Source: Sphingomonas phyllosphaerae
Lineage (GTDB): Bacteria > Pseudomonadota > Alphaproteobacteria > Sphingomonadales > Sphingomonadaceae
Assembly: GCF_029623345.1 (NCBI RefSeq)
Contig: NZ_JAPYKH010000004.1
Span: 216,727 to 280,726 of the forward strand
Direction: 5' to 3'
DNA length: 64,000 nucleotides
This document shows positions 26,904 through 34,140 of the stretch, piece after piece. Positions within the stretch are counted from its first letter, which is position 1; each line of letters opens with the position of its first letter. The position numbers and the translations under genes were made by a program. A model generated the notes under the pieces. It was not told the DNA's origin, ran no database searches, and saw nothing but the letters and a program-made list of their open reading frames with translations.

Positions 26904-27698
26904 CTATCCGATCACCGCCCGCGCGCGCCCGGCGAGATGCTTCACCGAAGCGGCGTGGATGCCCGGCGCGGTCACCAGCACGCCATAGGCGCGCGGGTCG
27001 GGCTTGTTGAACAGGATCGGCGCGCCGAGCGCGTCGCTCACCGTCGCGCCGGCCTCGCTCGCCACCAGCACCGCCGCGGCGATGTCCCACTCATTGCCCC
27101 AGCGCAGCGTCGCGACGAGATCGGCCCGGTCGCTCGCCACCATCGCGATCCGCAGCGCAATCGAGTTCGGCTTCTCCACCGCGACCAAGGTGCGATCGGT
27201 CTTGGGCAGCGCGTCCACCGGCACGCGCGCACCCTCGAAGTCATGCCGGTCACCTGCCGCGAGATCGAAGCGTTTGCCGTCCTCGCGCGCCACGGTTGCG
27301 CCAGCGCCGGCGCGCGCGCGCCAGACCTCGCCGCGCGCGGGCGCGTCGAGCACGCCGATCACCGGTCGACCGTGCTCGATCAGCGCGACCGAGACGCACC
27401 AGCCGGCGCGCCCGCGGATATAGTCCCGCGTGCCGTCGATCGGGTCGACCACCCAGACGCGCTCGCGCGCGAGCCGGTCCGGGCGGTCGGCGGTCTCCTC
27501 GGAAAGCCATCCGGCGTCGGGCAGCAGCGCGCTCAGCCGCGCGTGGAGCATGCGGTCGACATCGATGTCGACCTCGCACACCGGGCTGCCGGGCGCCTTC
27601 TCCCAGCGCGCGAAGTCGGTGCGCCAGCGCGCGAACGCCATCTGCCCTGCCTCGCGCGCGATCGCCGCCACCGCGTCGGCCAGCGCGGCGTCAGCCAC
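26904..27698 (-). CDS. Inositol monophosphatase-family enzyme (CysQ-like 3'(2'),5'-bisphosphate nucleotidase)
   Basis: A 264-residue lithium-sensitive-type phosphatase. Metal-site motifs: GWLSEET, the signature WVVDPIDGTRDYIRG and, near the C-terminus, WGNEWDIAAAVLVASEAGA. Spacing and the TRDYIRG variant favour the CysQ group, which removes pAp from sulfate assimilation, over true inositol phosphatase, but this is not certain. Its first eight bases overlap the end of pmbA. A second, different member lies at 59076-59903. Confidence 0.85.
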   Translation of the reverse strand: MADAALADAVAAIAREAGQMAFARWRTDFARWEKAPGSPVCEVDIDVDRMLHARLSALLPDAGWLSEETADRPDRLARERVWVVDPIDGTRDYIRGRAGWCVSVALIEHGRPVIGVLDAPARGEVWRARAGAGATVAREDGKRFDLAAGDRHDFEGARVPVDALPKTDRTLVAVEKPNSIALRIAMVASDRADLVATLRWGNEWDIAAAVLVASEAGATVSDALGAPILFNKPDPRAYGVLVTAPGIHAASVKHLAGRARAVIG

Positions 27699-29037
27699 CC
27701 GCCACCGTCATGCCCTCGATGCGCAGCGTCGGCACGTTGACGCCGTGACGGAAGACGAGATCGTTCGCCGGCGTCAGCGCGCGCAACATGTCCTTCAGGT
27801 TGCCCGCGATGGTGAACTCAATCACGGGCCGGGTGAGCTCGCCGCGCTCGATCAGGAAGCCCGCGGCGCCGCGGCTGTAGTCGCCGGTCACCGGATTGAC
27901 GCCCTGGCCGATCAGCTCGGTGACGTAGATCCCCTCGACGATGTCCTCGATCAGCGTCTCCACCGGCACGTGGCCCGCCTCCATGTAGAGGTTGCTCGTC
28001 GTGACTCCGGGCGCGCCGGCGATGCCGCGCGAGGCGTGGCCGGTCGGCTCGAGCCCGAGCTGGCGTGCCGAGGCACTGTCGAGCAGCCAGGTCTCGAGCA
28101 TCCCGTCGCTGACGATGGCCACGGGCGAGACCGGCAGCCCCTCCCCGTCGAACGGGCGCGAACGCAATCCGTGGGGGCGGTGCGGGTCGTCGATCACGTT
28201 GATGCCCGCCGGCAGGATCGCGGTGCCGAGCGAGTCGAGCAGGAAGCTGGTGCGCCGCGTCACCGCGCTGCCCGAGATGGCGCCGCTGAGATGGCTGAGC
28301 AGGCTGGCGCCGACGCGCGGGTCGAACACCAGCGGCATCGCGCCGCTCGGCGCGCGCCCGGCGCCGACCCGCGCCGTGGCGCGCTCGCCCGCGAGCGTGC
28401 CGATCGCCTCGGGCGCGTCGAGATGCGCGTGGTGGCGGGTGGCGTGGAAGCCATAGTCGCGCTGCATCGCGCCGCCGGTTCCCGCGATCACGCTGGCGGA
28501 GAGCGTGTGGCTGGTCGCCTCATACGCGCCGGCGAAGCCGTGGCTGGTCGCAAGCGCCCAGACGCTCCGGCCCCAGGCCGCCCCCGCGCCCTCGCTGTTG
28601 GTGACCCCGTCGACCGCGCGCGCCGCCGCTTCCGCGCGCGCGGCGGCGTCGCGCAGCGCGGCGGGATCGGGTTCGTCGCGATCGGCGAGGTCGAGCAGCG
28701 GCGCGGCGCCGTGCAGGAGCCGCGACTCGGGCGCAAGCCCGGCCCAGCGGTCCTCGGGCGCCTCGCGCGCCATCGCCACCGCGCGCTCGACCATCATGTC
28801 GAGCGACTCGGGCGAAACGTCGGAGGTGGAGACGCTCGCCGAGCGTTGCCCGACGAAGACGCGCAGGCCGAGGTCAGCACCCTCCGAGCGGCCGACGTCC
28901 TCGAGCGCGCCGAGTCGCACCGACACCTCGCTCGAGGCGTTGGCGGCGAACACCGCATCGGCGGCGTCGGCTCCGGCCGCGCGGGCGCGACGGACGATAT
29001 CAGTAGCGCGCTCCTGCGCCTGGTCGGGGGTGAGCAT
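27691..29037 (-). CDS. pmbA: PmbA/TldE-family metallopeptidase-like protein
   Basis: A 448-residue TldD/PmbA-family protein. In the TldD-TldE complex, TldD carries the zinc site and TldE (PmbA) is the non-catalytic partner; the pair unfolds and cleaves peptides such as CcdA and microcin B17 precursor. Family marks: LGLRVFVGQRSASVSTSD, the long beta core with PLVFDPRVGASLLSHLSGAISGSAV, ASRGIAGAPGVTTSNLYM and GINPVTGD-like GVNPVTGDYSRGAAG near the end. No HExxxH is seen, which fits PmbA and not TldD. tldD is not in the window. Confidence 0.92.
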   Translation of the reverse strand: MLTPDQAQERATDIVRRARAAGADAADAVFAANASSEVSVRLGALEDVGRSEGADLGLRVFVGQRSASVSTSDVSPESLDMMVERAVAMAREAPEDRWAGLAPESRLLHGAAPLLDLADRDEPDPAALRDAAARAEAAARAVDGVTNSEGAGAAWGRSVWALATSHGFAGAYEATSHTLSASVIAGTGGAMQRDYGFHATRHHAHLDAPEAIGTLAGERATARVGAGRAPSGAMPLVFDPRVGASLLSHLSGAISGSAVTRRTSFLLDSLGTAILPAGINVIDDPHRPHGLRSRPFDGEGLPVSPVAIVSDGMLETWLLDSASARQLGLEPTGHASRGIAGAPGVTTSNLYMEAGHVPVETLIEDIVEGIYVTELIGQGVNPVTGDYSRGAAGFLIERGELTRPVIEFTIAGNLKDMLRALTPANDLVFRHGVNVPTLRIEGMTVAGG

Positions 29038-29283
29038 GAGAATGATGTAGGTCCGAGATCCGCACGATGGCTAGTCCTCGGCCAACGCCTTGTGCCGCGG
29101 AATGGATGCGAGCCCGGTGCCTGGCGCGTGACGAACTGGTCGATCCCACCATCGTCGCGGCACCTGTCCCGTCTCGGCTCACCGCGCGGTTTACCGTCTA
29201 TTAACGTTTCGTTCAGGCGCCGGAACGTTCTCCTGCCCCGCGCATTCGCGCTATCTGTCCATTTTGGTACGAGAGGTAAGTAG

Positions 29284-29595
29284 ATGCGTTCCAACCTTCC
29301 CCGCGTCACGGCCCTGACGCTGATCGCGGTCGGCGCCGTCGGGCTCGGCGGCTGCGCCTCCAAGGGCTTCGTCCGTGACCAGATCGCCACCGTGAACCAG
29401 CGTATCGACGGGCTCGACGGTCGTCTGCGCACGGTCGAGGGCACCTCGGGCCAGGCGCTCACCCAGGCACAGGCCGCCGCCGCCCAGGCGCAGCAGAACA
29501 GCCAGCGGATCGACCAGCTCGGCACCCGTGTCGACGCGTCGGAGCAGCAGATGCAGCAGCTCCAGCAGCAGCGCGCGCGTCGCCCGCGCGGCTGA
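29284..29595 (+). CDS. Lpp-like coiled-coil lipoprotein
   Basis: A 103-residue lipoprotein: signal peptide with lipobox GLGGC (Cys about 24), then a heptad-rich helix (VNQRIDGLDGRLRTVEGTSG, QAQQNSQRIDQLGTRVDASEQQMQQLQQQ). It resembles the trimeric helix of Lpp-type or SlyX-like lipoproteins, but ends RARRPRG instead of the lysine that links E. coli Lpp to peptidoglycan. GAGAGGTAAG lies six bases before the ATG. An L,D-transpeptidase gene follows 15 bases later, which makes an envelope-tethering role plausible. Confidence 0.75.
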   Translation: MRSNLPRVTALTLIAVGAVGLGGCASKGFVRDQIATVNQRIDGLDGRLRTVEGTSGQALTQAQAAAAQAQQNSQRIDQLGTRVDASEQQMQQLQQQRARRPRG

Positions 29596-29609
29596 GCCAC
29601 GACGACACG

Positions 29610-30458
29610 ATGCACGCGCGTCGCGGGGCGGCACGGCCGGCCATCATCGATATGGCCGGCCGTCCGTCTCGCGGCGCGGGTCGCGTGATCGTCGCGATGG
29701 CGGCGGCGCTGGCGCTGTCGGGCGCGGCGATCGCCGCGCCGCAGGCTTCGTCGCCGCGCAAACCCACGATCGCCAAGGCCGGCGCCGCCAAGGCGGCGGT
29801 GAAGCCGGCCCGCAAAGCCACTAAGTCGGCCAAGGCCGTCGTGGAGCGGGTAGAGCCGGCGCCGGTCGTGCCGCGATCGGAGAATGCCGAGCGGATGATC
29901 GCCTGGGTCGCTGCCTCGCATGACAACGGCAAACTGCCCTATGCGGTGATCGATAAGCCCGCCGCGACGCTGTATCTCTTCGCCGCCAACGGCGACTTTC
30001 TCGGCGAGACGCCGGTGCTGCTCGGCGTCGGCATCGGCGACGACTCCACGCCGGGCGTTGGCGCCAAGAACCTCGACGATATCGGGCCGGCCGAGCGCAC
30101 CACCCCCGCCGGCCGCTTCGTCACCAAATTCGGCCGCGCTTTCGGACGCCAGCGCGTGCTGTGGGTCGACTACGCCAATGCAGTGGCGATGCACGTCGTC
30201 ACCAGCCTCCACAAGAACGAGCACCGTGTCGAGCGGCTGCTGTCACCCTCGCCCGAGGACAATCGCATCTCCTTTGGCTGCATCAACGTCGGCGCGCGCT
30301 TCTACAACGGCAAGTTGCGTCCGCAGTTCGAGAAGCGCGGCGGCATCGTCTACGTCACGCCCGACGTGAAGCCGCTGGACGAGGTGTTTCCACGCGTGCG
30401 GCTGCTGCCCTATCTCGCCGCTGCTGGCGCCACGAACGGGTCGGGCGCGGCGCGATGA
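29610..30458 (+). CDS. L,D-transpeptidase family exported protein
   Basis: A 282-residue exported protein. A signal-like helix (VIVAMAAALALSGAAIAAPQA, residues 27-47) follows a 26-residue basic leader, so the true start may be ATG 29652 or 29697. A Lys/Ala-rich linker leads to a YkuD-like catalytic domain (about 105-250) with AVIDKPAATLYLFAANGDFLGETPVLLG, HVVTSLHKNEHRVERLL and the nucleophile motif ISFGCINVGARFY (Cys in GCIN). Such enzymes make 3-3 cross-links or attach lipoproteins to peptidoglycan. The stop overlaps the next start (ATGA). Confidence 0.83.
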   Translation: MHARRGAARPAIIDMAGRPSRGAGRVIVAMAAALALSGAAIAAPQASSPRKPTIAKAGAAKAAVKPARKATKSAKAVVERVEPAPVVPRSENAERMIAWVAASHDNGKLPYAVIDKPAATLYLFAANGDFLGETPVLLGVGIGDDSTPGVGAKNLDDIGPAERTTPAGRFVTKFGRAFGRQRVLWVDYANAVAMHVVTSLHKNEHRVERLLSPSPEDNRISFGCINVGARFYNGKLRPQFEKRGGIVYVTPDVKPLDEVFPRVRLLPYLAAAGATNGSGAAR

Positions 30459-30823
30459 GCGCGCTATTGCTTGCGGCGCTGCTCGCGGCGGCGGACCGGC
30501 CGGTGGTGGTCAGCTCGCTGACGACGCCCCAGCTGGTCGAGCTGTGCCGCGGCAAGGACGACGATCCCACCGCCGACTTCTGCACCGGCTACATGCTCGC
30601 TGCCTTCGACGCGCTGTCGAGCGCGCGCCAGATCTGCCCCGCGCCGGATCGCAGCTCCAATGTCGCGGTCACCGCGGCAGCGCGGAAATACCTGCGCAAA
30701 CAGGGCAAGAAGTCGAGCGCGGCGCCCGCCTTCGTGGTGCGGCAGGGGCTGAAGGAAACCTTCCCGTGCAAGGCCGCGCCGAAACCCCAGCCCAAGCCCA
30801 AGCCGGTCCGCAAGCGGCGGTAA
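30455..30823 (+). CDS. Rap1a/Tai-family-like exported protein
   Basis: A 122-residue exported protein. A short signal (MSALLLAALLAAADRP) precedes a domain with four cysteines (ELCRG, FCTGY, ICPAP, FPCKA) in the arrangement of Rap1a/Tai proteins, small periplasmic proteins first known as immunity proteins for type VI amidases; FCTGYMLAAFDAL and VVRQGLKETFPC are the best matches. The C-terminus is a Pro/Lys tail (PKPQPKPKPVRKRR). No toxin gene adjoins, so an immunity role is not supported here; most sphingomonad copies are orphans like this one. Confidence 0.75.
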   Translation: MSALLLAALLAAADRPVVVSSLTTPQLVELCRGKDDDPTADFCTGYMLAAFDALSSARQICPAPDRSSNVAVTAAARKYLRKQGKKSSAAPAFVVRQGLKETFPCKAAPKPQPKPKPVRKRR

Positions 30824-30847
30824 CAGCGCTCGCCGGTCGGGTCCGAC

Positions 30848-31231
30848 TCAGTGTCGCTCGTCGGCGGCAGGTGTATCGGCACGGCGGTTCGCGGGCGCGT
30901 CGCGATCGCGCAGCCGCTCGCCCGCATCACTGAGCGCGTCTCCGGCGCGATCGCGCACCCGGTCGGCGTGGTGGCGCACGCCGCTCTCGAGCCGGCGCGA
31001 GGCATCGTCGATTCGGTCGGCGGCGCGGTCGAGCGAGCGCGCCGCGGCGCCGTCGACCTGATTGCCGATCGTGTCGGTCACCGACTCGACGCTGGCGGCG
31101 ACATTGTCGGCGGCCGCGCCGATCTCGCCCGCGATGGCGTTGCCGGTCCGGTCGGCATGTTCCTCTACCCGGTCGCCGCAAGCGGCCAGGGCCAGGGCAG
31201 CGAAGGGGGCGGTCAGGGCGAGTTTCGTCAT
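30848..31231 (-). CDS. Amphipathic repeat-helix lipoprotein of unknown function
   Basis: A 127-residue lipoprotein: lipobox ALAAC (Cys about 18), then one long predicted helix built from loose 11-residue repeats rich in Ala, Asp and Arg (TDTIGNQVDGAAARSLDRAADRIDDASRRLES, VRDRAGDALSDAGERLRDRD). This apolipoprotein/LEA-like pattern suggests a peripheral helix lying on the inner face of the outer membrane. GAGAGGAGC lies upstream of ATG 31231. No family is assigned. It converges on the Rap1a-like gene. Confidence 0.65.
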   Translation of the reverse strand: MTKLALTAPFAALALAACGDRVEEHADRTGNAIAGEIGAAADNVAASVESVTDTIGNQVDGAAARSLDRAADRIDDASRRLESGVRHHADRVRDRAGDALSDAGERLRDRDAPANRRADTPAADERH

Positions 31232-31299
31232 CGGGTCGGGGCTCCTCTCACCTCGATCAATGACTCGCGCGCGCGTTGGTTTCGGGTGACGCCTGACCG

Positions 31300-31383
31300 C
31301 CCGCTCGCTTGTGCTCCAGCGCCCGCAGGAGCGGCTTGGGAGGATGTTTGTGGTACCCGGGCTCCGCCGTGCGCCGGAGCACG
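31300..31383. repeat. Hairpin repeats, GCTCC/GGAGC family, downstream of crtB
   Basis: Two hairpins: GCTCC (31312-31316) with GGAGC (31328-31332), and GCTCCG (31361-31366) with CGGAGC (31375-31380). The core CGCAGGAGC is shared with repeats at 40596-40675, 54022-54085 and 62074-62150. The second hairpin ends just after the crtB stop in the leftward direction and may terminate crtB transcripts. Confidence 0.6.
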
Positions 31384-31385
31384 GC

Positions 31386-32342
31386 TCAGCGCGACGGCAG
31401 AGGCGATGACCGCGGCCGCGTCCACAGTCGCGGGTCGCGCGGCATGTCGGCGATCCCTTGTCGCCGTGCCGCCTGCCACGCGGCACGCGCGATCCAGGTG
31501 AGCTTCTCGCGCTTGCCCGTGGTGACGCGATGGTCCCAGGCATGCGCCCCACGCGCCGCGACGCGCCGCGCGATGTCGCCGTAGATCCCCGCCGCCGCCA
31601 GCACCGCCCAGGCCGAACGGTAGGACAGTGCCTTGGTGCCCACCCGCGCGCTCGCCTCGTGCAGCTCGGCGCGCGCCGCCAGCCGCCGCGCCAGCACCAC
31701 CAGTCGGTCGCGGAACGGCGGCTTCATGTGCTGGCCCGGCGGCACGTCCATCTCGGCGAGCCATTCGTCGGGGAGGTAGCAGCGCGCCGCCCGGTCGTCC
31801 TCCTCGATGTCGCGCGCGATATTGGCGAGCTGGAAGGCGAGGCCGAGGTCGCAGGCCCGGTCGAGCGTCGCCTCGTCCTCGGGCGGCACCCCCATCACGA
31901 CCGCCATCATGCAGCCGACCGCGCCGGCGACATGGTAGCAATAGCGGTACAGATCCGCCTCGGAACGCGGACGCCAGTCATCGGCATCGAGCTGGAAGCC
32001 GTCGATCAGGTCGGTGACGAAGCCGTGCGGCAGCCGCGTCTCGCGCGCGACCACGCCGAGCGCGTCGAACGCGGGATCGCCGGTCGGCTCGCCCGCCAGG
32101 GCGGCAGCACTGAGCCGGCGCACCTCGGCAACCCGCGCGGGGGCGTCGGTGACGGCGCGGCGGTCATGGCCGTGATCCTGCCCGTCGACGAGATCATCGC
32201 AGCGGCGGCACCAGGCGTAGAGCAGCCAGGCGCGCTCGCGCACGTCCGGCGCGAACAGCTGCGACGCCGCGGCGAAGCTCTTCGAGCCGCGCGCGATCGA
32301 CTCGCGCGCCGTCGCCACCAACGCGGCGCGCGAGTCGGTCAC
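31386..32342 (-). CDS. crtB: Phytoene synthase
   Basis: A 318-residue trans-isoprenyl diphosphate synthase that condenses two geranylgeranyl diphosphates to phytoene. The two Asp-rich motifs are YAWCRRCDDLVD (near residue 50) and LANIARDIEEDDRAARCYLPDEWL (near 180); SKSFAAAS and AGAVGCMMAVVMG also match. The C-terminal part (ARVGTKALSYRSAWAVLAAAGIYGDIARRV) is typical of bacterial CrtB. It is separated from crtI-crtY by about 1.8 kb containing a LOG gene, a broken secreted-protein gene and an oppositely oriented yjbR-like gene. crtE is not in the window. Confidence 0.94.
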   Translation of the reverse strand: MTDSRAALVATARESIARGSKSFAAASQLFAPDVRERAWLLYAWCRRCDDLVDGQDHGHDRRAVTDAPARVAEVRRLSAAALAGEPTGDPAFDALGVVARETRLPHGFVTDLIDGFQLDADDWRPRSEADLYRYCYHVAGAVGCMMAVVMGVPPEDEATLDRACDLGLAFQLANIARDIEEDDRAARCYLPDEWLAEMDVPPGQHMKPPFRDRLVVLARRLAARAELHEASARVGTKALSYRSAWAVLAAAGIYGDIARRVAARGAHAWDHRVTTGKREKLTWIARAAWQAARRQGIADMPRDPRLWTRPRSSPLPSR

Positions 32343-32366
32343 GCCGCCCTCCTCATAGAAGCGCGC

Positions 32367-32948
32367 TCACAGGTCGCTGGCGGCCATGCGGACGATCGGC
32401 TGCGTCGGCGCGTGCGCCGCCATCGCGCCGAGCAGCGTGTCGAGTGTGTCGCCGACGATCAGCAGGTCGCGGTGCTGCGCGCGCAGGAAGCCGACCTCGC
32501 CCATCTTGGCCCAGAAGGCGACGAGCTCGTCATAGTAACCGCGTGCGTTGAGCAGGCCGACCGGATCGGCGTGATAGCCGAGCTGCGCCCAGCTCAGCGC
32601 CTCCCACAATTCGTCCATCGTGCCCGTGCCGCCGGGCAGGGTGACGAAGCCGTCGGCGAGGTCGGTGAAGAGCTGCTTGCGCTGGTGCATGCCGGGGACG
32701 ACGTGCAGCTCGGTGAGCCCGCGGTGCGCCACCTCGGCGTCGACCAGCGCCTGCGGAATGACGCCGATCACCTCGCCCCCCATGGCCAGCGCCGAGTCGG
32801 CGATCGCGCCCATCAGCCCGAGCCGCCCGCCGCCGTAGACCAATCCGATGCCGCGCTCGGCGAGGGTGCGGCCGACCTCGCGCGCGAGCTCGAGGTAGAA
32901 GGGATCGGCAGGGGTGGCGGAGCCGCAGTAGATGGCGAGGCGCTTCAT
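32367..32948 (-). CDS. LOG-family Rossmann protein (cytokinin-activating type, TIGR00730)
   Basis: A 193-residue protein with the LOG signature: YGGGRLGLMGAIADSAL (38-54) and PGGTGTMDELWEALSW (105-120), the ribose-monophosphate phosphoribohydrolase motif. Plant LOG releases free cytokinin bases; bacterial relatives act on nucleoside monophosphates such as AMP or cytokinin nucleotides, and may also be involved in purine turnover. It lies between crtB (gap 24 bases) and the broken gene upstream, so it is likely transcribed with crtB. A link to pigment is not implied. Confidence 0.9.
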   Translation of the reverse strand: MKRLAIYCGSATPADPFYLELAREVGRTLAERGIGLVYGGGRLGLMGAIADSALAMGGEVIGVIPQALVDAEVAHRGLTELHVVPGMHQRKQLFTDLADGFVTLPGGTGTMDELWEALSWAQLGYHADPVGLLNARGYYDELVAFWAKMGEVGFLRAQHRDLLIVGDTLDTLLGAMAAHAPTQPIVRMAASDL

Positions 32949-33009
32949 GGCCGCGAGCGCTACGGGAAGCGCGTGCCGGGGGCAATGGCGCGCGCGGCCG
33001 CTCGCGCGC

Positions 33010-33460
33010 TCAGCGGCGCGACGTTGCGGCCGCGAGGGGCGCAGGGCAGCGGTCACCCGCGCGCGACACGTAGCGCGGCGGGCGACCGGCGGCGGCGACG
33101 GGCACCAGCGAGACGCTGTCCCACCGCGCGGCGATGCCGCCCGATTCGTAGCGGACGATCCAGACGTCCCCCCGTTGGTCGGCCTGGACGAAGCGATGGC
33201 GCGGCACGCCGGGGTGGCGGACGTCGATCGCGTCATGGCGCTGCCCCGCGTCGGCGATACCGCCGGTCGCGAGAAAGCGCGTCAGCTCGAGCCGCGCCGC
33301 CGCCGGCAGCGCGCGCATCGTCTCGACCGCGACACCGCGCGGGCCGCAGCGGGGCGGTGGTGGTACCGTGGCGGTGGCCAGCAGGGCGGCGATCAGCAGC
33401 GTGGCGGGCCTCTCGATCTATCTCCGCACGCAGCGAAGCAGATGCGGTGGCGATCGTCAC
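33010..33460 (-). pseudogene. Small exported protein gene, apparently frameshifted
   Basis: Reading leftward from 33417 the frame gives a good signal-peptide core (RPATLLIAALLATATV) and then RCGPRGVAVETMRALPAAARLELTRF and a beta-rich region (GDVWIVRYESGGIAARWDSVSLVPV) to the stop at 33010, but no start codon lies between the upstream stop and the signal. The first ATG (33318) would cut the signal off. If one copy of the tandem ATCT pair at 33416-33423 is removed, a GTG at 33460 reads straight through into the signal peptide. So this is either a recent frameshift, a sequencing error or a switchable gene. Function unknown. Confidence 0.5.
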
Positions 33461-33516
33461 CCGACGTCGCCAGATCGGGGCAGTCGATCTATGCTCGCCC
33501 GTAGGAGAGATGCGTC

Positions 33517-33861
33517 ATGAGGGACTGGGACGATGTCGTCGCGACCGGGCTCACGCTGCCCGGGGTGGTGCTCGGCACCAGCTACGGCAAGCCGGCACTG
33601 CTGCTGCGCGGCAAGATGCTCGCCGCCACGACCGCGCCCGATCGCGCCAGCTTCGTGCTCCATGTCGCGCCGATCGAGAAGGAGCTGCTGATCGAGACCG
33701 ATCCCGCCACCTTCTGGGAGACCGACCATTATCGCGGCTGGCCGGCGGTACTGGTGCGCTACGACACCGACGCCGACGCACGGGTCGCGCTGCTGCTCGA
33801 GCGTGCCTGGTGGGATCGCGCGTCGGTCACGCAACGCAAGGAGCGCGGCGAGCGGCCCTGA
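33517..33861 (+). CDS. MmcQ/YjbR family protein
   Basis: A 114-residue protein of the MmcQ/YjbR (CyaY-like) family, thought to bind DNA but poorly characterised. Marks: LPGVVLGTSYGKPALLLRGKMLAAT, HVAPIEKELLIETDPATFWETDHYRGWPAVLVRY and the C-terminal helix LLERAWWDRAS. It is the only rightward gene within the carotenoid block, lying between crtI and the LOG/crtB pair. GTAGGAGAG lies seven bases before the ATG. Confidence 0.88.
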   Translation: MRDWDDVVATGLTLPGVVLGTSYGKPALLLRGKMLAATTAPDRASFVLHVAPIEKELLIETDPATFWETDHYRGWPAVLVRYDTDADARVALLLERAWWDRASVTQRKERGERP

Positions 33862-33924
33862 GCGCTGTCCTACGCAGCGGTGGCGGCGTTACATTGCCGG
33901 GCGATGCCTCGGGCGATACACGAT

Positions 33925-34020
33925 CTACCTGCTCCCACGCGGCAGCTGGGAGCCCCGGTCGCGGGCCTGGCTGGGCCGGGGCAGGCGACTCAACATTCGG
34001 CCGTGGCGGGCTCCCAGAGA
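33925..34020. repeat. Alternative-pairing inverted repeat between yjbR-like gene and crtI
   Basis: GCTCCCA at 33931-33937 can pair with TGGGAGC at 33947-33953, or the same TGGGAGC (as CTGGGAGCCC, 33946-33955) can pair with GGGCTCCCAG at 34008-34017. The two foldings exclude each other. The sequence actcaac(a/t)tt also repeats at 33988, 34021 and 34031. The region lies between convergent gene ends, so bidirectional termination is the simplest role. The rest of the 279-base gap shows nothing. Confidence 0.45.
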
Positions 34021-34140
34021 CTCAACTTTCTCAACATTCGCGTGCGGCCGCGCGACGGGTCGAACCGCCGCGCGGCGCTCCGCGCCATCGCGCTGCCGCC
34101 CTACTCGTCTGCGAAAGCGTCTTCTTCGCTGGGCGATCCG

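Noticed and set aside
29170..29283. Extracytoplasmic sigma (EcfG-type) promoter GGAAC-N16-CATT before the coiled-coil lipoprotein gene
   Set aside because: The -10 element differs from the usual CGTT/GTT and one such match is expected by chance in GC-rich DNA.
30455..30823. Type VI secretion immunity/toxin module
   Set aside because: The Rap1a/Tai-like protein has no effector, VgrG, PAAR or amidase gene near it; the neighbours are cell-envelope genes.
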